In this document: positions 1-8,174 of the stretch, piece after piece
Position numbering within the stretch: the first letter of the stretch is position 1
Layout of the letters: every line of letters begins with the position of its first letter
Assembly (NCBI RefSeq): GCF_028368995.1
Contig: NZ_JAQNDL010000001.1
Coordinates: 4,304,001-4,368,000, forward strand
Direction of reading: 5' to 3'
DNA from: Nannocystis bainbridge
GTDB lineage: Bacteria > Myxococcota_A > Polyangia > Nannocystales > Nannocystaceae
DNA: 64,000 nucleotides
Position numbers and translations under genes: made by a program
Notes under the pieces: model-generated
Seen by the model: only the letters and a program-made list of their open reading frames with translations
Told to the model about the DNA's origin: nothing
The model's database searches: none

Positions 1-1113
1 CACCAGCACGAACGACTGCACGCGCAGGCGATCGACGACGGTGCGGATCTCCGCGACCCGGCCGAAGAACACGGCGCGGTGGCGGGCCTCGAACGCCTGC
101 AGGCCGCGGTACGGGTTGCCGTGGATGACCTCGGCGATCGGTCCGGTGGTCAGCAGCAGCTCGAGCGCGGTGCACAGCTCGTCGGCCGAGGCGAACCGGG
201 CCGAGGACGCGCGCTGCAGGCAGCGGTCGATCAGCGCCGCGAACCGGCTGTCGACCGCGGGCGCGACCTCCTGCAGCGGCCGCGGAGATGTCTCTTGGGA
301 CAGGCGGGCCAGCTCGAGCGTGCTGGTCGCCTCGAGCGGCGGATGCCCGGCGCAGAGGATGTAGAGCAGCGCGCCGAGGGCGTAGATGTCGGAGCTGCGG
401 GTGGCCGGCTCGGCGCGCCACAGCTCGGGCGCCATGTAATACGGCGTGCCGACGATCACCTCGTCGTCGGCGTCCTCTCCCGACGCCCGGCCCGCCATCG
501 TGCTGTCGAGCGGCGCGACGATGTCGACGCGCGGGATCCCGAACTCGGCCGTGTCGCCGATATGGTTGTCGACCCCGAGCATCACCGGCGCCGGCGTCTT
601 GATGTCGGGCCGCCGCGCGGCCCCCTGCGGCACCAGCTTGGCCAGCCCGAAGTCGAGCAGCTTGACCTCGCCGAGCTCGTTGCGGACCACGTTGGCGAGC
701 TTGATGTCGCGGTGCAGCACGCCCTGGCGGTGCGCCGCCGCCAGCCCGCGGGCGAGGCCGACGCCGATCGTCAGCGCCTCCTGCCACGGCAAGGCGCTCT
801 TGATGTCCGACAGCGGCTGGCCGCGGACGTACTCGGAGATGATGTAGAGCCGCCCCTCGAGCTCGCCGATGCGGTGGATCGCCATCACGTTCGGGTGGGC
901 GATCCGGGCCGCGGCGCGGGCCTCGGTGACGAACCGCTCGCGCGTGCGCGGATTCGCGTCGCGGGCGTTGATGAACTTGATCGCTACCGGCCGGTCCAGG
1001 ATCGTGTCGTGACCCAGGAACACGACGCCCATGCTGCCGCTGCCGAGCCCGCGGACGAGGCGGTACTCATCGAACTGTTGTGGAAGGGTCCATTCGCCGC
1101 CGGCCGACATCAT
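1..1113 (-). CDS. Ser/Thr protein kinase, C-terminus beyond window edge
   Basis: Cytoplasmic Hanks-type protein kinase that phosphorylates Ser/Thr on target proteins. Reading the minus strand from ATG at 1113 gives a glycine loop GLGSGSMGVV, catalytic lysine in VAIKF, HRDIKLANVV catalytic loop, DFGLAK metal-binding motif and YYMAPEL activation-segment end, so all core kinase residues are present. After the kinase fold (about 300 residues) the chain continues with GNPYRGLQAFEARHRAVFFGR, the usual entry into an nSTAND/AAA ATPase sensor domain fused to kinases in this phylum; that domain is cut by the window start. A good ribosome site (AGGAGGG) lies about 11 bases before ATGATG, supporting this start. 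A 22-residue insert between DFG and APE is longer than usual. Partner and signal are unknown. Confidence 0.9.
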   Translation of the reverse strand, partial: MMSAGGEWTLPQQFDEYRLVRGLGSGSMGVVFLGHDTILDRPVAIKFINARDANPRTRERFVTEARAAARIAHPNVMAIHRIGELEGRLYIISEYVRGQPLSDIKSALPWQEALTIGVGLARGLAAAHRQGVLHRDIKLANVVRNELGEVKLLDFGLAKLVPQGAARRPDIKTPAPVMLGVDNHIGDTAEFGIPRVDIVAPLDSTMAGRASGEDADDEVIVGTPYYMAPELWRAEPATRSSDIYALGALLYILCAGHPPLEATSTLELARLSQETSPRPLQEVAPAVDSRFAALIDRCLQRASSARFASADELCTALELLLTTGPIAEVIHGNPYRGLQAFEARHRAVFFGRVAEIRTVVDRLRVQSFVLV

Positions 1114-1221
1114 TCCCGCGTCGACCCCTCCTTTTATCGTCTCCTGGATGGCCGCAAGTATATACGGCGGAGGGGGCGCGCCGCGGCCCGGTCGTTCGTC
1201 CCACGGCCCCGTCCGCCCCGG

Positions 1222-1686
1222 TCATGCGCCGCTCGCGGAGGCTCCGCTGCGGGCGTCGGCGTCGGGCCCGTGCACCAGCCGCCTGTCCTCGACCTGGTAC
1301 AGGAACTCGACCGCTGCGTCGACGCTGGCCCCCTCGCCCACGACCTGCACCACGATCGTGCCAGTCCCCGCCCCGATCTCGAGCACGAGCCGGCGCGAGG
1401 TGCCGTAGAGCAGCATGAGCAGCAGCGCCACGCCGAACAGCCCATACGTGATCGTGCGGTCGTACTCGAGGGCGGCGATCCCGAGCACCGCGGTCACGGC
1501 CGCGAGCCACAGCAGCCACGGCAGATGGTGACGTCCCAATCGGACCCACTGCACCGCGGCGACGGGGATCGAAGTCAGCGCCGCCGACGAGCCCTCGCGC
1601 GCGCTCTGCCAGACCCGGTGGGATGTCAGCGTGATGTCCCGCCAGGTGGAGACCACGTGCTCGCCGCGCAACAGCTTGCGGTTCAT
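1222..1686 (-). CDS. Small two-helix membrane protein, unknown function
   Basis: A 154-residue protein of no family I can name. The N-terminal ~55 residues (RGEHVVSTWRDITLTSHRVW...IPVAAVQWVRLG) look like the start of a bacterial PH-like/YdbT-type domain. Two adjacent hydrophobic segments follow at about 56-73 and 80-95 (LPWLLWLAAVTAVLGIAAL; YGLFGVALLLMLLYGT), and then a soluble C-terminal part (VLEIGAGTGTIVVQVVGEGASVDAAVEFLYQVE) that fits the rest of such a domain. It probably sits in the inner membrane with both ends in the cytoplasm. It lies 108 bases upstream of the kinase gene on the same strand and may share its transcript. The PH-like reading is inference from pattern only. Confidence 0.7.
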   Translation of the reverse strand: MNRKLLRGEHVVSTWRDITLTSHRVWQSAREGSSAALTSIPVAAVQWVRLGRHHLPWLLWLAAVTAVLGIAALEYDRTITYGLFGVALLLMLLYGTSRRLVLEIGAGTGTIVVQVVGEGASVDAAVEFLYQVEDRRLVHGPDADARSGASASGA

Positions 1687-1774
1687 AACGCTCGCAGCAT
1701 GCTACCGCCGCCGCGAGGAGCGAGAAAGCGCGGCGTCCGGCCCATGGGCCACGGGTTATCCTCGCCGCTTGTCG

Positions 1775-2974
1775 GTGCGTGGACTGTTGACCCTGGTGGC
1801 CGGCGGATGGCTGGTGAACGCCGGCTGCGACGCCTCTGCGGGCCCTCGCGCGCGCGCTGCCGAGCAGCCGCCCCGGGTCGCGTCCGCGGGGCCTCCGGCG
1901 TCCTTGCGGGTTGCAGCTACACCGGACGGCGGGGCGTCCGCAGACACCGATCGGGGCCAGCCGCCAGCCCCCACCGGGCCCGCGCCGCTGTCACCCGAGC
2001 AGCGGGCGACGCTGGAGCGGGTGCGGGCCGAGCGGATCTTCGTCACCCCGCCCCTGCACTTCACGGCCAGCAACGAATACCGCCACGCGCTGTGGTTCCC
2101 GTTCGTGCAAGGGCTCGGCGGGGCCTACGTCGGCGTGGCCTCCGACCAGAACTACACGCTGCTGGCGGCGGCCCGCAGCGAGGTCGCGTTCATCGTCGAC
2201 ATCGACCGCAAGGTCGTCGACCTCCACCAGATCTACGCGGCGCTGATCGCCGCGGCCCCCGAGCCCGCGGGGTTCCTGGCGCTGTTCGAGCCCGGAGCCG
2301 GCGAGGCCGCGCGCCAGGCGATCGCGGCCGGGCTGGCGCACCAGCCTCGCGACCAGCAGGGCCGCGTGCAGGCGCTGTTCGCGGGCGAACGCGCGGCGCT
2401 GGCGGTGTACCTGCAACGGGTGCGCGACCAACAGATCGGCTCGTGGCTGGCCGATCCCGCGGCATACACCTATGTCCGCGAGATGTTCGCGGCCGGACGG
2501 ATCCGCGTGCTCCAGGGCAACCTCACCGGCAAAACGACGATGGCCGACATCGCCGCGGCGACTCGCGCGCTCGCGTTGCCGGTGACGGTCCTCTACCTCA
2601 GCAACGCCGAAGACTATCTGTTCTACACCGACCGCTTCGCCGCCAACGTGGCAGCGCTGCCGAGCTCCCCGCGCAGCGCGCTGCTGCGGACGATCCACGA
2701 CCGCTTCCCGACGTGGGAGAGCGCCGGCGAGGGCGATCCGCGCTGGCACTACCAGGTCCAGGCGCTCCCTGACTTCCAGCGAAGACTCGGGGACCGCTCC
2801 CACGGCCGCAACCAAGATCGTGCTTCGATGTTGACGACGGCGGTCGCCGTCGGCGCAGTCGAGCGCAAGTCTCGCGGGCTGAGCACGATCGCCCTGAACA
2901 CCACAGAACCGGCCGGAGAAGGAGATCTCCTCATCGCGCGCGCGGACGAGGCCGCAGCGCCACGCCGAGACTGA
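1775..2974 (+). CDS. Lipoprotein with LIC_10091-like domain
   Basis: The reading frame is open from 1631, but the GTG at 1775 gives a proper lipoprotein signal (VRGLLTLVAGGWLVNAGC, lipobox VNAGC), so I place the start there; the mature protein would be tethered to the envelope. After a ~70-residue low-complexity Ala/Pro linker comes a globular domain with FTASNEYRHALWFPF, GVASDQNYTLLAAARSEVAFIVDID and VTVLYLSNAEDYLFYTDRFAANV. These resemble the conserved blocks of the family NCBI names LIC_10091 (spirochaetes and myxobacteria), whose function is unknown. Its 5' end is divergent from the small membrane-protein gene with an 88-base gap. The last ~60 residues look unlike the domain and may be a poorly conserved tail. 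Family assignment is from memory of motifs, moderate certainty. Confidence 0.7.
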   Translation: MRGLLTLVAGGWLVNAGCDASAGPRARAAEQPPRVASAGPPASLRVAATPDGGASADTDRGQPPAPTGPAPLSPEQRATLERVRAERIFVTPPLHFTASNEYRHALWFPFVQGLGGAYVGVASDQNYTLLAAARSEVAFIVDIDRKVVDLHQIYAALIAAAPEPAGFLALFEPGAGEAARQAIAAGLAHQPRDQQGRVQALFAGERAALAVYLQRVRDQQIGSWLADPAAYTYVREMFAAGRIRVLQGNLTGKTTMADIAAATRALALPVTVLYLSNAEDYLFYTDRFAANVAALPSSPRSALLRTIHDRFPTWESAGEGDPRWHYQVQALPDFQRRLGDRSHGRNQDRASMLTTAVAVGAVERKSRGLSTIALNTTEPAGEGDLLIARADEAAAPRRD

Positions 2975-3058
2975 CGCCCCGGCAGCTCGGCGATCGCAGA
3001 GCCCCTTTAAAAGTTTGTCACGCTCGCTCGCAGGGCCCGATAGACATGTTTAAAGAAT

Positions 3059-3076
3059 CATGTCTTTAAAGACATG
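3059..3076. repeat. Perfect 18-bp palindrome, TGTC/GACA hairpin family
   Basis: CATGTCTTTAAAGACATG is a perfect palindrome. It is the best-formed element of a cluster: half-elements occur at 3044-3050 and between 3083 and 3110. This copy carries the T/A variant of the inner stem (CTT/AAG) where most copies carry C/G. Confidence 0.8.
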
Positions 3077-3258
3077 TCTGATTCGACATGCCCTTCACAA
3101 CATGTCCCATAGACGTTGCGCCGTCGCATCCGCAGGTACGACCTCGCGGCTCGCCGCGTCGGACGCGTCCTGCAGCCGGTCTCCAGCGGTTGCTGTCGTG
3201 CTGACGGAGAGACGCCAGCGGACTGGGTGCCCGGCTTCATGCTGCGCTCGGCCGCCCC

Positions 3259-3350
3259 CAGCACGACGTCGACCGCGGGCAGCAGCACCGCTTCGACCTG
3301 CTCGATCGGCTGCTGACGCTCGGTCGCTGCGGCTCGAGCTTCGCGCCGCC
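3259..3350 (-). pseudogene. Decayed duplicate of the addA 3' end
   Basis: Plus-strand bases 3259-3300 match 3453-3497, the end of addA, with one 3-base gap and a few substitutions. Translated on the minus strand, the copy reads RAAATERQQPIEQVEAVLLP-AVDVVLGA. The real AddA end reads WRAAAAEQAGLERKQVEAVLLFPAADVVLAV. The copy has no upstream helicase or nuclease part, and its frame continues into unrelated sequence. The simplest reading is a partial tandem duplication of the addA tail, ~194 bases away, now degenerating. It is not expected to make a product. Confidence 0.65.
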
Positions 3351-3443
3351 AGCCGCGGAGATCGACATGGACCCTGACGCTTGCCGCCTGGCCTTCGAGG
3401 CATGTCCCTTCGGGCATGCCCCCGCATCCGCCGCGCGAGCGCG

Positions 3444-6400
3444 TCACACCGCCAGCACGACGTCGGCCGCGGGGAACAGCAGCACCGCCTCGACCTGCTT
3501 GCGCTCGAGGCCGGCCTGCTCGGCCGCGGCCGCGCGCCAGGCGGTCACCGCGTCGCGGTAGAGGCGGGCCCGCTCCTCGGCCTCGGACTGCTTCTCGATG
3601 TTGTCGAGGCAGAGGCCGTAGACGACGGCCTTTTGCACATGGCCCTCGAGACCTGTCGCATCGACCTCGTCGAGGCCGAGCTCGAGGTTGGGGTCGAGGT
3701 CGAGCACGAGCCGGGCGATCTCGCCGGTCTGGAGGGCGCCGCTGCCGTCGAGGCGGGCGAACGGGACCTGCCGCTCGACCCGCGTCGCGGACGGGTCGCG
3801 CGCGCCGCGACTCAGCGCGGCGCGCAGGTTGGGGCCCTCGAGCACGCGCAAGAACTCCTGCACCCGCGCCCGCACCCACGTCTCGTCGCGGCTCGGCGCG
3901 GCGGCCCGCACGATCGCCTCGAGGCTCGGGGTGCTCGGGTTGAACTCCTCGAACCAGGCGATCTCGGCGAACAGGGCCCGCATCGCCGCGCCCCAGTGCG
4001 ACAGCGGCGTGTCCGCCAGGTGCATGTGGTCGGCGACGGTGCGGCCCGGGTCCTGCGCGAGCACGGCGGCGCGCACCAGCGGGCCCTGCGAGGGCAAGAA
4101 GCTGAGGCTCGTCGGCTCGCTCACCGGCACCGCCGCCGGCCGCTCACCCGCTCCCGCCGGCGCCGACTCGAGGTGCGGCGCCGAGGGGTCGACGGGGCCG
4201 GGCTCGACGTAGGCGTGCGGCGCCAGCCAGCTGCGGTCGCCGTGCTCGAACAGCACGCTGTCGGGCTCGACCGGGCCCTCGTGCAGCGCGTGGATCACCA
4301 GCGCCGCGGCCTTGGCCGGCGCGCCGCGGCTGCCCTCGCTCGGCGGGTCGACGAGGATGAACAGGCCCTCGCGCGCGCGCGTGACGGCGACGTAGAGGAG
4401 GCACAGGCTCTCGTGCGCCAGCCGGTCGATGTGCTGCTCGAAGATCGGGCGCAGGTCGTCGAACTGCTGCCACATGTCCTTCGAGACATGGCGGGCGATC
4501 CGGATCACCGGGCCGGCGTCGCCGTCGCGCTCGTAGACGACCTTGAGCGTGCGCGTCGAGGCCAGCTCGGTCTCGAGCTCGGGCAGGATGACGATGTCGA
4601 ACTCGAGGCCCTTCGACTGGTGGACCGTCATCACCTGGACCGCGGAGGCGGCCGGGTCGGCGACGGGCCGCGTCTCGACCATGGCGACGAACTGGTCGCA
4701 GCGGAGGGTCCGCCGCTCGTCCCACACCTGCGCCAGCTGGATGAGCTGCATGCAGCGCCGGTACTGCCGCTCGTCGACCTGGCCGGCGATCGCCCGCACC
4801 CACTGCTGCAGGGTCGGCGCCAGGCCGTCGCTGGCGATCTGCCGCCGCACCCGCGCGGCGACGCGGCGCTGCAGGTTGCGGTCGTCCTTGTCGAAGCCGA
4901 CCACCTGTCCCAAAGGACTGGCGAACACGTTGAAGCCGGCGATCGAGTGATCGGGGTGGTCGGCGAGGCGCAGCAGGTCGAGGATCGCGTTGACCGCGGG
5001 GGCGTCGGTGAGCGGGCCGCCGCCGCGGCCGGTCGCGGGGATCTTGAGGCGGGTCGGGCCGAGCTCGTAGAGGACGCGGCCGACGGCGCCGTTGGTCCGC
5101 AGCAGCACGCCGATCGTCTTGCCGGGGTGGCGGTGGTACAGCTCGGCGACCAGCGCCGCGGCCTCCTGCAGGCGCAGCTGCTGCCGCTTGCCCTGGTCCT
5201 CGCAGCGGCCGACCGCGCGCACCTGCACGTAGCCGGGCAGCTTGCGGGTGGTGGTGTGCTGCTCGAACTCGGAGTCCCAGCGGCGCGCGGCGTACGGGTA
5301 GCGCAGCAGCGTCGGGTTGTCCTTGAGGTTGGTGAAGATCTTGTTGACGACCTCGATCACCGCCGGCGACGAGCGGTAGCTGGTGGCGAGGGTCTCCTTG
5401 TGCAGCACCTGACCACCTGGCCGATGGAGCAGGTCGTCGAGACGCGAGAGGATCTCGGGGCAGGCGTTGCGCCAGCCGTAGATCGACTGCTTGACGTCGC
5501 CGACGCAGAAGAAGCTGCGCTCGTCGGTCGAGTACGACACGGTCTCGTCGACGATCGGCCGCAGGGCGTTCCACTGCTGGATGCTGGTGTCCTGCATCTC
5601 GTCGAGCAGGACGTGGCGCAGGCGGGCGTCGATGCGGAAGCAGATCTCGTCGAGGTGGCCGGAGAGGTCGGCCTGCGCCAGCGCGACGGTGAGGTCGGCG
5701 AAGGTGATGACCTTGTGCTCGCGCTTGACCCGGCGATAACAGCTGTCGAACAGCTGCAGCAGGGTGCAGGTGGCCCGGGTCTGCTCGATGACGCGGCGGC
5801 GGAACACCCCGCGCGCGTGGCCGAGCAGGCGCCGGTAGGCGAACACGGTGCCCGGCGCGATCGGCTTGTTGTAGTAGACGAGCTCGTTCTCGGCGACCTT
5901 CTTGGCCAGACCGGTGGTGAAGAACTCCATCCAGTCGTCGGAGCTGCCGCCGCGGCACTGCTCGGCGCGCTGACAGTCCTTCTGGTGGGCCTCGATGCCG
6001 CGCTTGCCGAGGTCGGTCGGCACGGCGAAGCGCAGGGTCGCGATCGCGTCGTCGAGCTCCTGCTCGCCGAGCGTCGGCTCGGGCGCGATCGCCTCCCACG
6101 CGGAGGTGTCGTGGGCCTCGCGGTAGAGGTCGTAGAGCGAGCTGACGGTGTTGTCGATGGTGTCGGTGACGGCCCGCTCGGAGCTGCCCTCGGTCAGCGA
6201 CGCCAGCAGCTCGATGATCGCCTCGGTGTCGCCCTCCTCGAGCATGAGCCCGATCGCCTCGCGGCGCAGGCGGAAGGCCTCGTCCTCGTCGACGATCCGG
6301 GCGTCGGTCGGCAGCCCGAGCTCGAGCGAGAAGCAGCGCACGATCGTGCCGAAGAAGCTGTCGAGCGTGCGGATCTGCAGGCGGTGGAGGTTGTTGGCCA

Positions 6401-8174
6401 GGCTGGCCAGGAGGTCGAGCACGCGGGTGCGCGCGAGGTCGCGGTGGAGCCGGTGGCCGAGCTCCTCGCGCTTGGCGCCGTCGTCGGCGGCCTCGGCGAG
6501 GGTGCGCAAGATTCGGTCGCGGATCTCGCCGGCAGCGGCGCGGGTGAAGGTGCTGGCGAGGATCGAGTAGGGGAAGGCGCCCCGACTCAAGATCTGCAAG
6601 TAGCGGTTGGTGAGCTGGTAGGTCTTGCCCGAGCCGGCCGAGGCCAGGATCCGCATGTGCTCGAGCCGGTGCCCGCCGGTGAGCCGCGGGTCGGGCGGGA
6701 GGTCGAACGCGGCCTCGGCGACCCGCTCGGCCTCGGCGATCACGGCGAGGACGTCCTGCCGCGGGGCGGGCGGCATGTCCTCGGGGACATACGACCTGAC
6801 CTTGGCACCAGGTCGCTTGCGCGCGTGCGGCGGGTCGAGCACGACGGCCTCGGCGAGGGCGATCGCGTCGGCGAGGTTGTCGGCCGGGCCCGGGAGATCG
6901 GTGGCGTGCGCGAGGGCGTCGATCTCGTCCGGGACGAAGCGCCGGGTCCGTGGCGGCTCGACGGCGACCTGGCTCGCGTGCAGCTCGCCGTCCCCGGGCT
7001 CGAGCCACTCGGCGTCGGCGGGCGAGATGTCCTCTTGAACAGGCTCGGACGGGACTTGGTCGCGGCTGTCCTCGCGGACAGGTCGCTCGACGAGGGTCTC
7101 TGCGCGACGCGAGGGCTCGCCGGGGGCGTTGCGGCCCGTCGCGCCCGCGCGGTCGGCTCCTTCGCGGTCGTCCGGGCCACCGTCCGAAAGGACAGGCGAT
7201 TCGTCGCGCGCACGGTCGCTGACGGCGCGCGCGCGCCTGCTCGAAGCGACGGAGGCCTCGACTTCGGCGACGCGCGCTGGCGCTTCCCCGTCCAGGACAT
7301 GGAACGTCCTGTCCGAAGAGACATGTACCGAGCTCACGCTCTGTCTCTGCTCCTCGGCGGCGGCGTCGCTCTCGAGGACAGGCTCATCGGACAGGGCATC
7401 GTTCGCGTGGCGAGATGTCCTGACCGACGGGACAGGCGCGCCTGCCCGCGGCTCACTCGCGCCGCGCGCCATGTCCTTCGGGACAGGTCTTCCCGCCTGT
7501 GGCTCACTCGCACCGCGCGCCTCACCGCGCGCCTCACCGCTCGTCGGCGGCTCACTCGCGCTGCGAGGCTTCCTGTCCGCGAGGCCAGGTTCTCTCGTCG
7601 GCGGCTCGCTCACACCACGGGACCTCCTGTCCGTCGGGACAGGTCCGCTCGCCTGCGCCTCACTCGCGCCGCGAGGCTTCCTGTCCGCAGGGCCAGGTTC
7701 TCTCGTCGGCGGCTCGCTCGCGCTGCGAGGCTTCCTGTCCGTGGGGACAGGTCCGCCCGCCTGCGTCTCGCTCGCGCCGCCGGGCCTCCTGTTCGAAGGA
7801 GTAGAGGACGCCTCGCCCATCCGGTCGCCGGTGTCGCGGGCTCTCCTGTCCGTCGGGACAGGTCCGCCCGCTTCGGTCTCGCTCGCACCGCCGGCTTTCG
7901 AGATCGTCGGCGGCTCGCCGCGGTCGCCCTTGCGGCCGCGCCGGCGCGGCTCGGCGGCGGGCTCCGGTTGCGGGGCCGGGCGCGCGGCTGCTTCGGCGCT
8001 GCGGGCGAAGGCGCCGGCGACCGCGTTGAAAAGGTCGCGCGCGGGGCGGGCGACCTGACGCGGGGCGGTGCGGTTGCGCCTGGCCTTGCGGACAGGTGGT
8101 GGCGCCGCCGCGGCATCGGGCTCGCCGAACAGCCACAGCGACTCCGGGCGCGGCGGCTTCTCGGGGTCGCTCAC
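3444..8174 (-). CDS. addA: AddA-like UvrD-family helicase with repeat-rich N-terminal extension
   Basis: Motor subunit of the AddAB double-strand-break resection helicase-nuclease. From about residue 505 the superfamily 1 motifs run in order: AGSGKTYQLTNRYL (Walker A, ~511), VLLDEMQDTSIQQW (Walker B, ~856), GDVKQSIYGWRNA (~893), ATSYRSSPAVIEVV, VMTVHQSKGLEFDIV (~1188) and LLYVAVTRAREGL (~1263). The family is usually ~1100-1250 residues; this one has 1576 because of a ~500-residue disordered N-terminus containing 18-residue repeats (SE..AGGPVPTDRKPR) encoded by a hairpin minisatellite. At the C-terminus, where AddA normally has a nuclease with a D-x-K motif, ERQVPFARLDGSGALQTGEIARLVLDL is recognisable, but DYKT is replaced by LDEVDATGLEG, so this nuclease is probably inactive. 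ATG overlaps the addB stop (ATGA), indicating coupled translation. Confidence 0.9.
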   Translation of the reverse strand: MSDPEKPPRPESLWLFGEPDAAAAPPPVRKARRNRTAPRQVARPARDLFNAVAGAFARSAEAAARPAPQPEPAAEPRRRGRKGDRGEPPTISKAGGASETEAGGPVPTDRRARDTGDRMGEASSTPSNRRPGGASETQAGGPVPTDRKPRSASEPPTREPGPADRKPRGASEAQASGPVPTDRRSRGVSEPPTREPGLADRKPRSASEPPTSGEARGEARGASEPQAGRPVPKDMARGASEPRAGAPVPSVRTSRHANDALSDEPVLESDAAAEEQRQSVSSVHVSSDRTFHVLDGEAPARVAEVEASVASSRRARAVSDRARDESPVLSDGGPDDREGADRAGATGRNAPGEPSRRAETLVERPVREDSRDQVPSEPVQEDISPADAEWLEPGDGELHASQVAVEPPRTRRFVPDEIDALAHATDLPGPADNLADAIALAEAVVLDPPHARKRPGAKVRSYVPEDMPPAPRQDVLAVIAEAERVAEAAFDLPPDPRLTGGHRLEHMRILASAGSGKTYQLTNRYLQILSRGAFPYSILASTFTRAAAGEIRDRILRTLAEAADDGAKREELGHRLHRDLARTRVLDLLASLANNLHRLQIRTLDSFFGTIVRCFSLELGLPTDARIVDEDEAFRLRREAIGLMLEEGDTEAIIELLASLTEGSSERAVTDTIDNTVSSLYDLYREAHDTSAWEAIAPEPTLGEQELDDAIATLRFAVPTDLGKRGIEAHQKDCQRAEQCRGGSSDDWMEFFTTGLAKKVAENELVYYNKPIAPGTVFAYRRLLGHARGVFRRRVIEQTRATCTLLQLFDSCYRRVKREHKVITFADLTVALAQADLSGHLDEICFRIDARLRHVLLDEMQDTSIQQWNALRPIVDETVSYSTDERSFFCVGDVKQSIYGWRNACPEILSRLDDLLHRPGGQVLHKETLATSYRSSPAVIEVVNKIFTNLKDNPTLLRYPYAARRWDSEFEQHTTTRKLPGYVQVRAVGRCEDQGKRQQLRLQEAAALVAELYHRHPGKTIGVLLRTNGAVGRVLYELGPTRLKIPATGRGGGPLTDAPAVNAILDLLRLADHPDHSIAGFNVFASPLGQVVGFDKDDRNLQRRVAARVRRQIASDGLAPTLQQWVRAIAGQVDERQYRRCMQLIQLAQVWDERRTLRCDQFVAMVETRPVADPAASAVQVMTVHQSKGLEFDIVILPELETELASTRTLKVVYERDGDAGPVIRIARHVSKDMWQQFDDLRPIFEQHIDRLAHESLCLLYVAVTRAREGLFILVDPPSEGSRGAPAKAAALVIHALHEGPVEPDSVLFEHGDRSWLAPHAYVEPGPVDPSAPHLESAPAGAGERPAAVPVSEPTSLSFLPSQGPLVRAAVLAQDPGRTVADHMHLADTPLSHWGAAMRALFAEIAWFEEFNPSTPSLEAIVRAAAPSRDETWVRARVQEFLRVLEGPNLRAALSRGARDPSATRVERQVPFARLDGSGALQTGEIARLVLDLDPNLELGLDEVDATGLEGHVQKAVVYGLCLDNIEKQSEAEERARLYRDAVTAWRAAAAEQAGLERKQVEAVLLFPAADVVLAV
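7572..7862. repeat. 54-bp minisatellite centred on hairpin elements, inside addA
   Basis: Dyads of the form CCTGTCC nnnn GGACAGG occur at 7572-7589, 7626-7643, 7680-7697, 7734-7751 and 7845-7862. The spacings are 54, 54, 54 and 111 bases, so the reading frame is kept (18 codons per unit). Between dyads the sequence alternates two sub-types around CTCACTCGCGCCGCGAGG. Odd units keep a perfect stem (GTCG, GTGG loops); alternate units carry GGCCAGG and pair imperfectly. Less regular copies continue toward 7180 (for example 7471-7486 with a TTCG loop). On the minus strand the dyad encodes GPVPTDR or GPADRK. Confidence 0.85.

Larger units (their letters stand above)
2975..3443. other. Gene-poor gap with hairpin repeats and addA remnant
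   Basis: 469 bases between the lipoprotein gene and the convergent addA 3' end. It holds a cluster of CATGTC/GACATG dyads at 3044-3110, another (GCATGTCC cttc GGgCATGC) around 3403-3420, and a degraded second copy of the addA 3' end (separate entry). I see no convincing intact gene; the short open frames here overlap each other and lack codon structure. Confidence 0.6.

Noticed and set aside
79..2772. 897-codon plus-strand open frame
   Set aside because: It is antisense to the kinase and frame-shifted against the lipoprotein; composition is Arg/Gly/Asp-rich with no domain. It is a by-product of high GC.
7572..7862. CRISPR-like or integron-like array
   Set aside because: Exact 54-base period in frame within a coding region, with similar spacers; it is a minisatellite.
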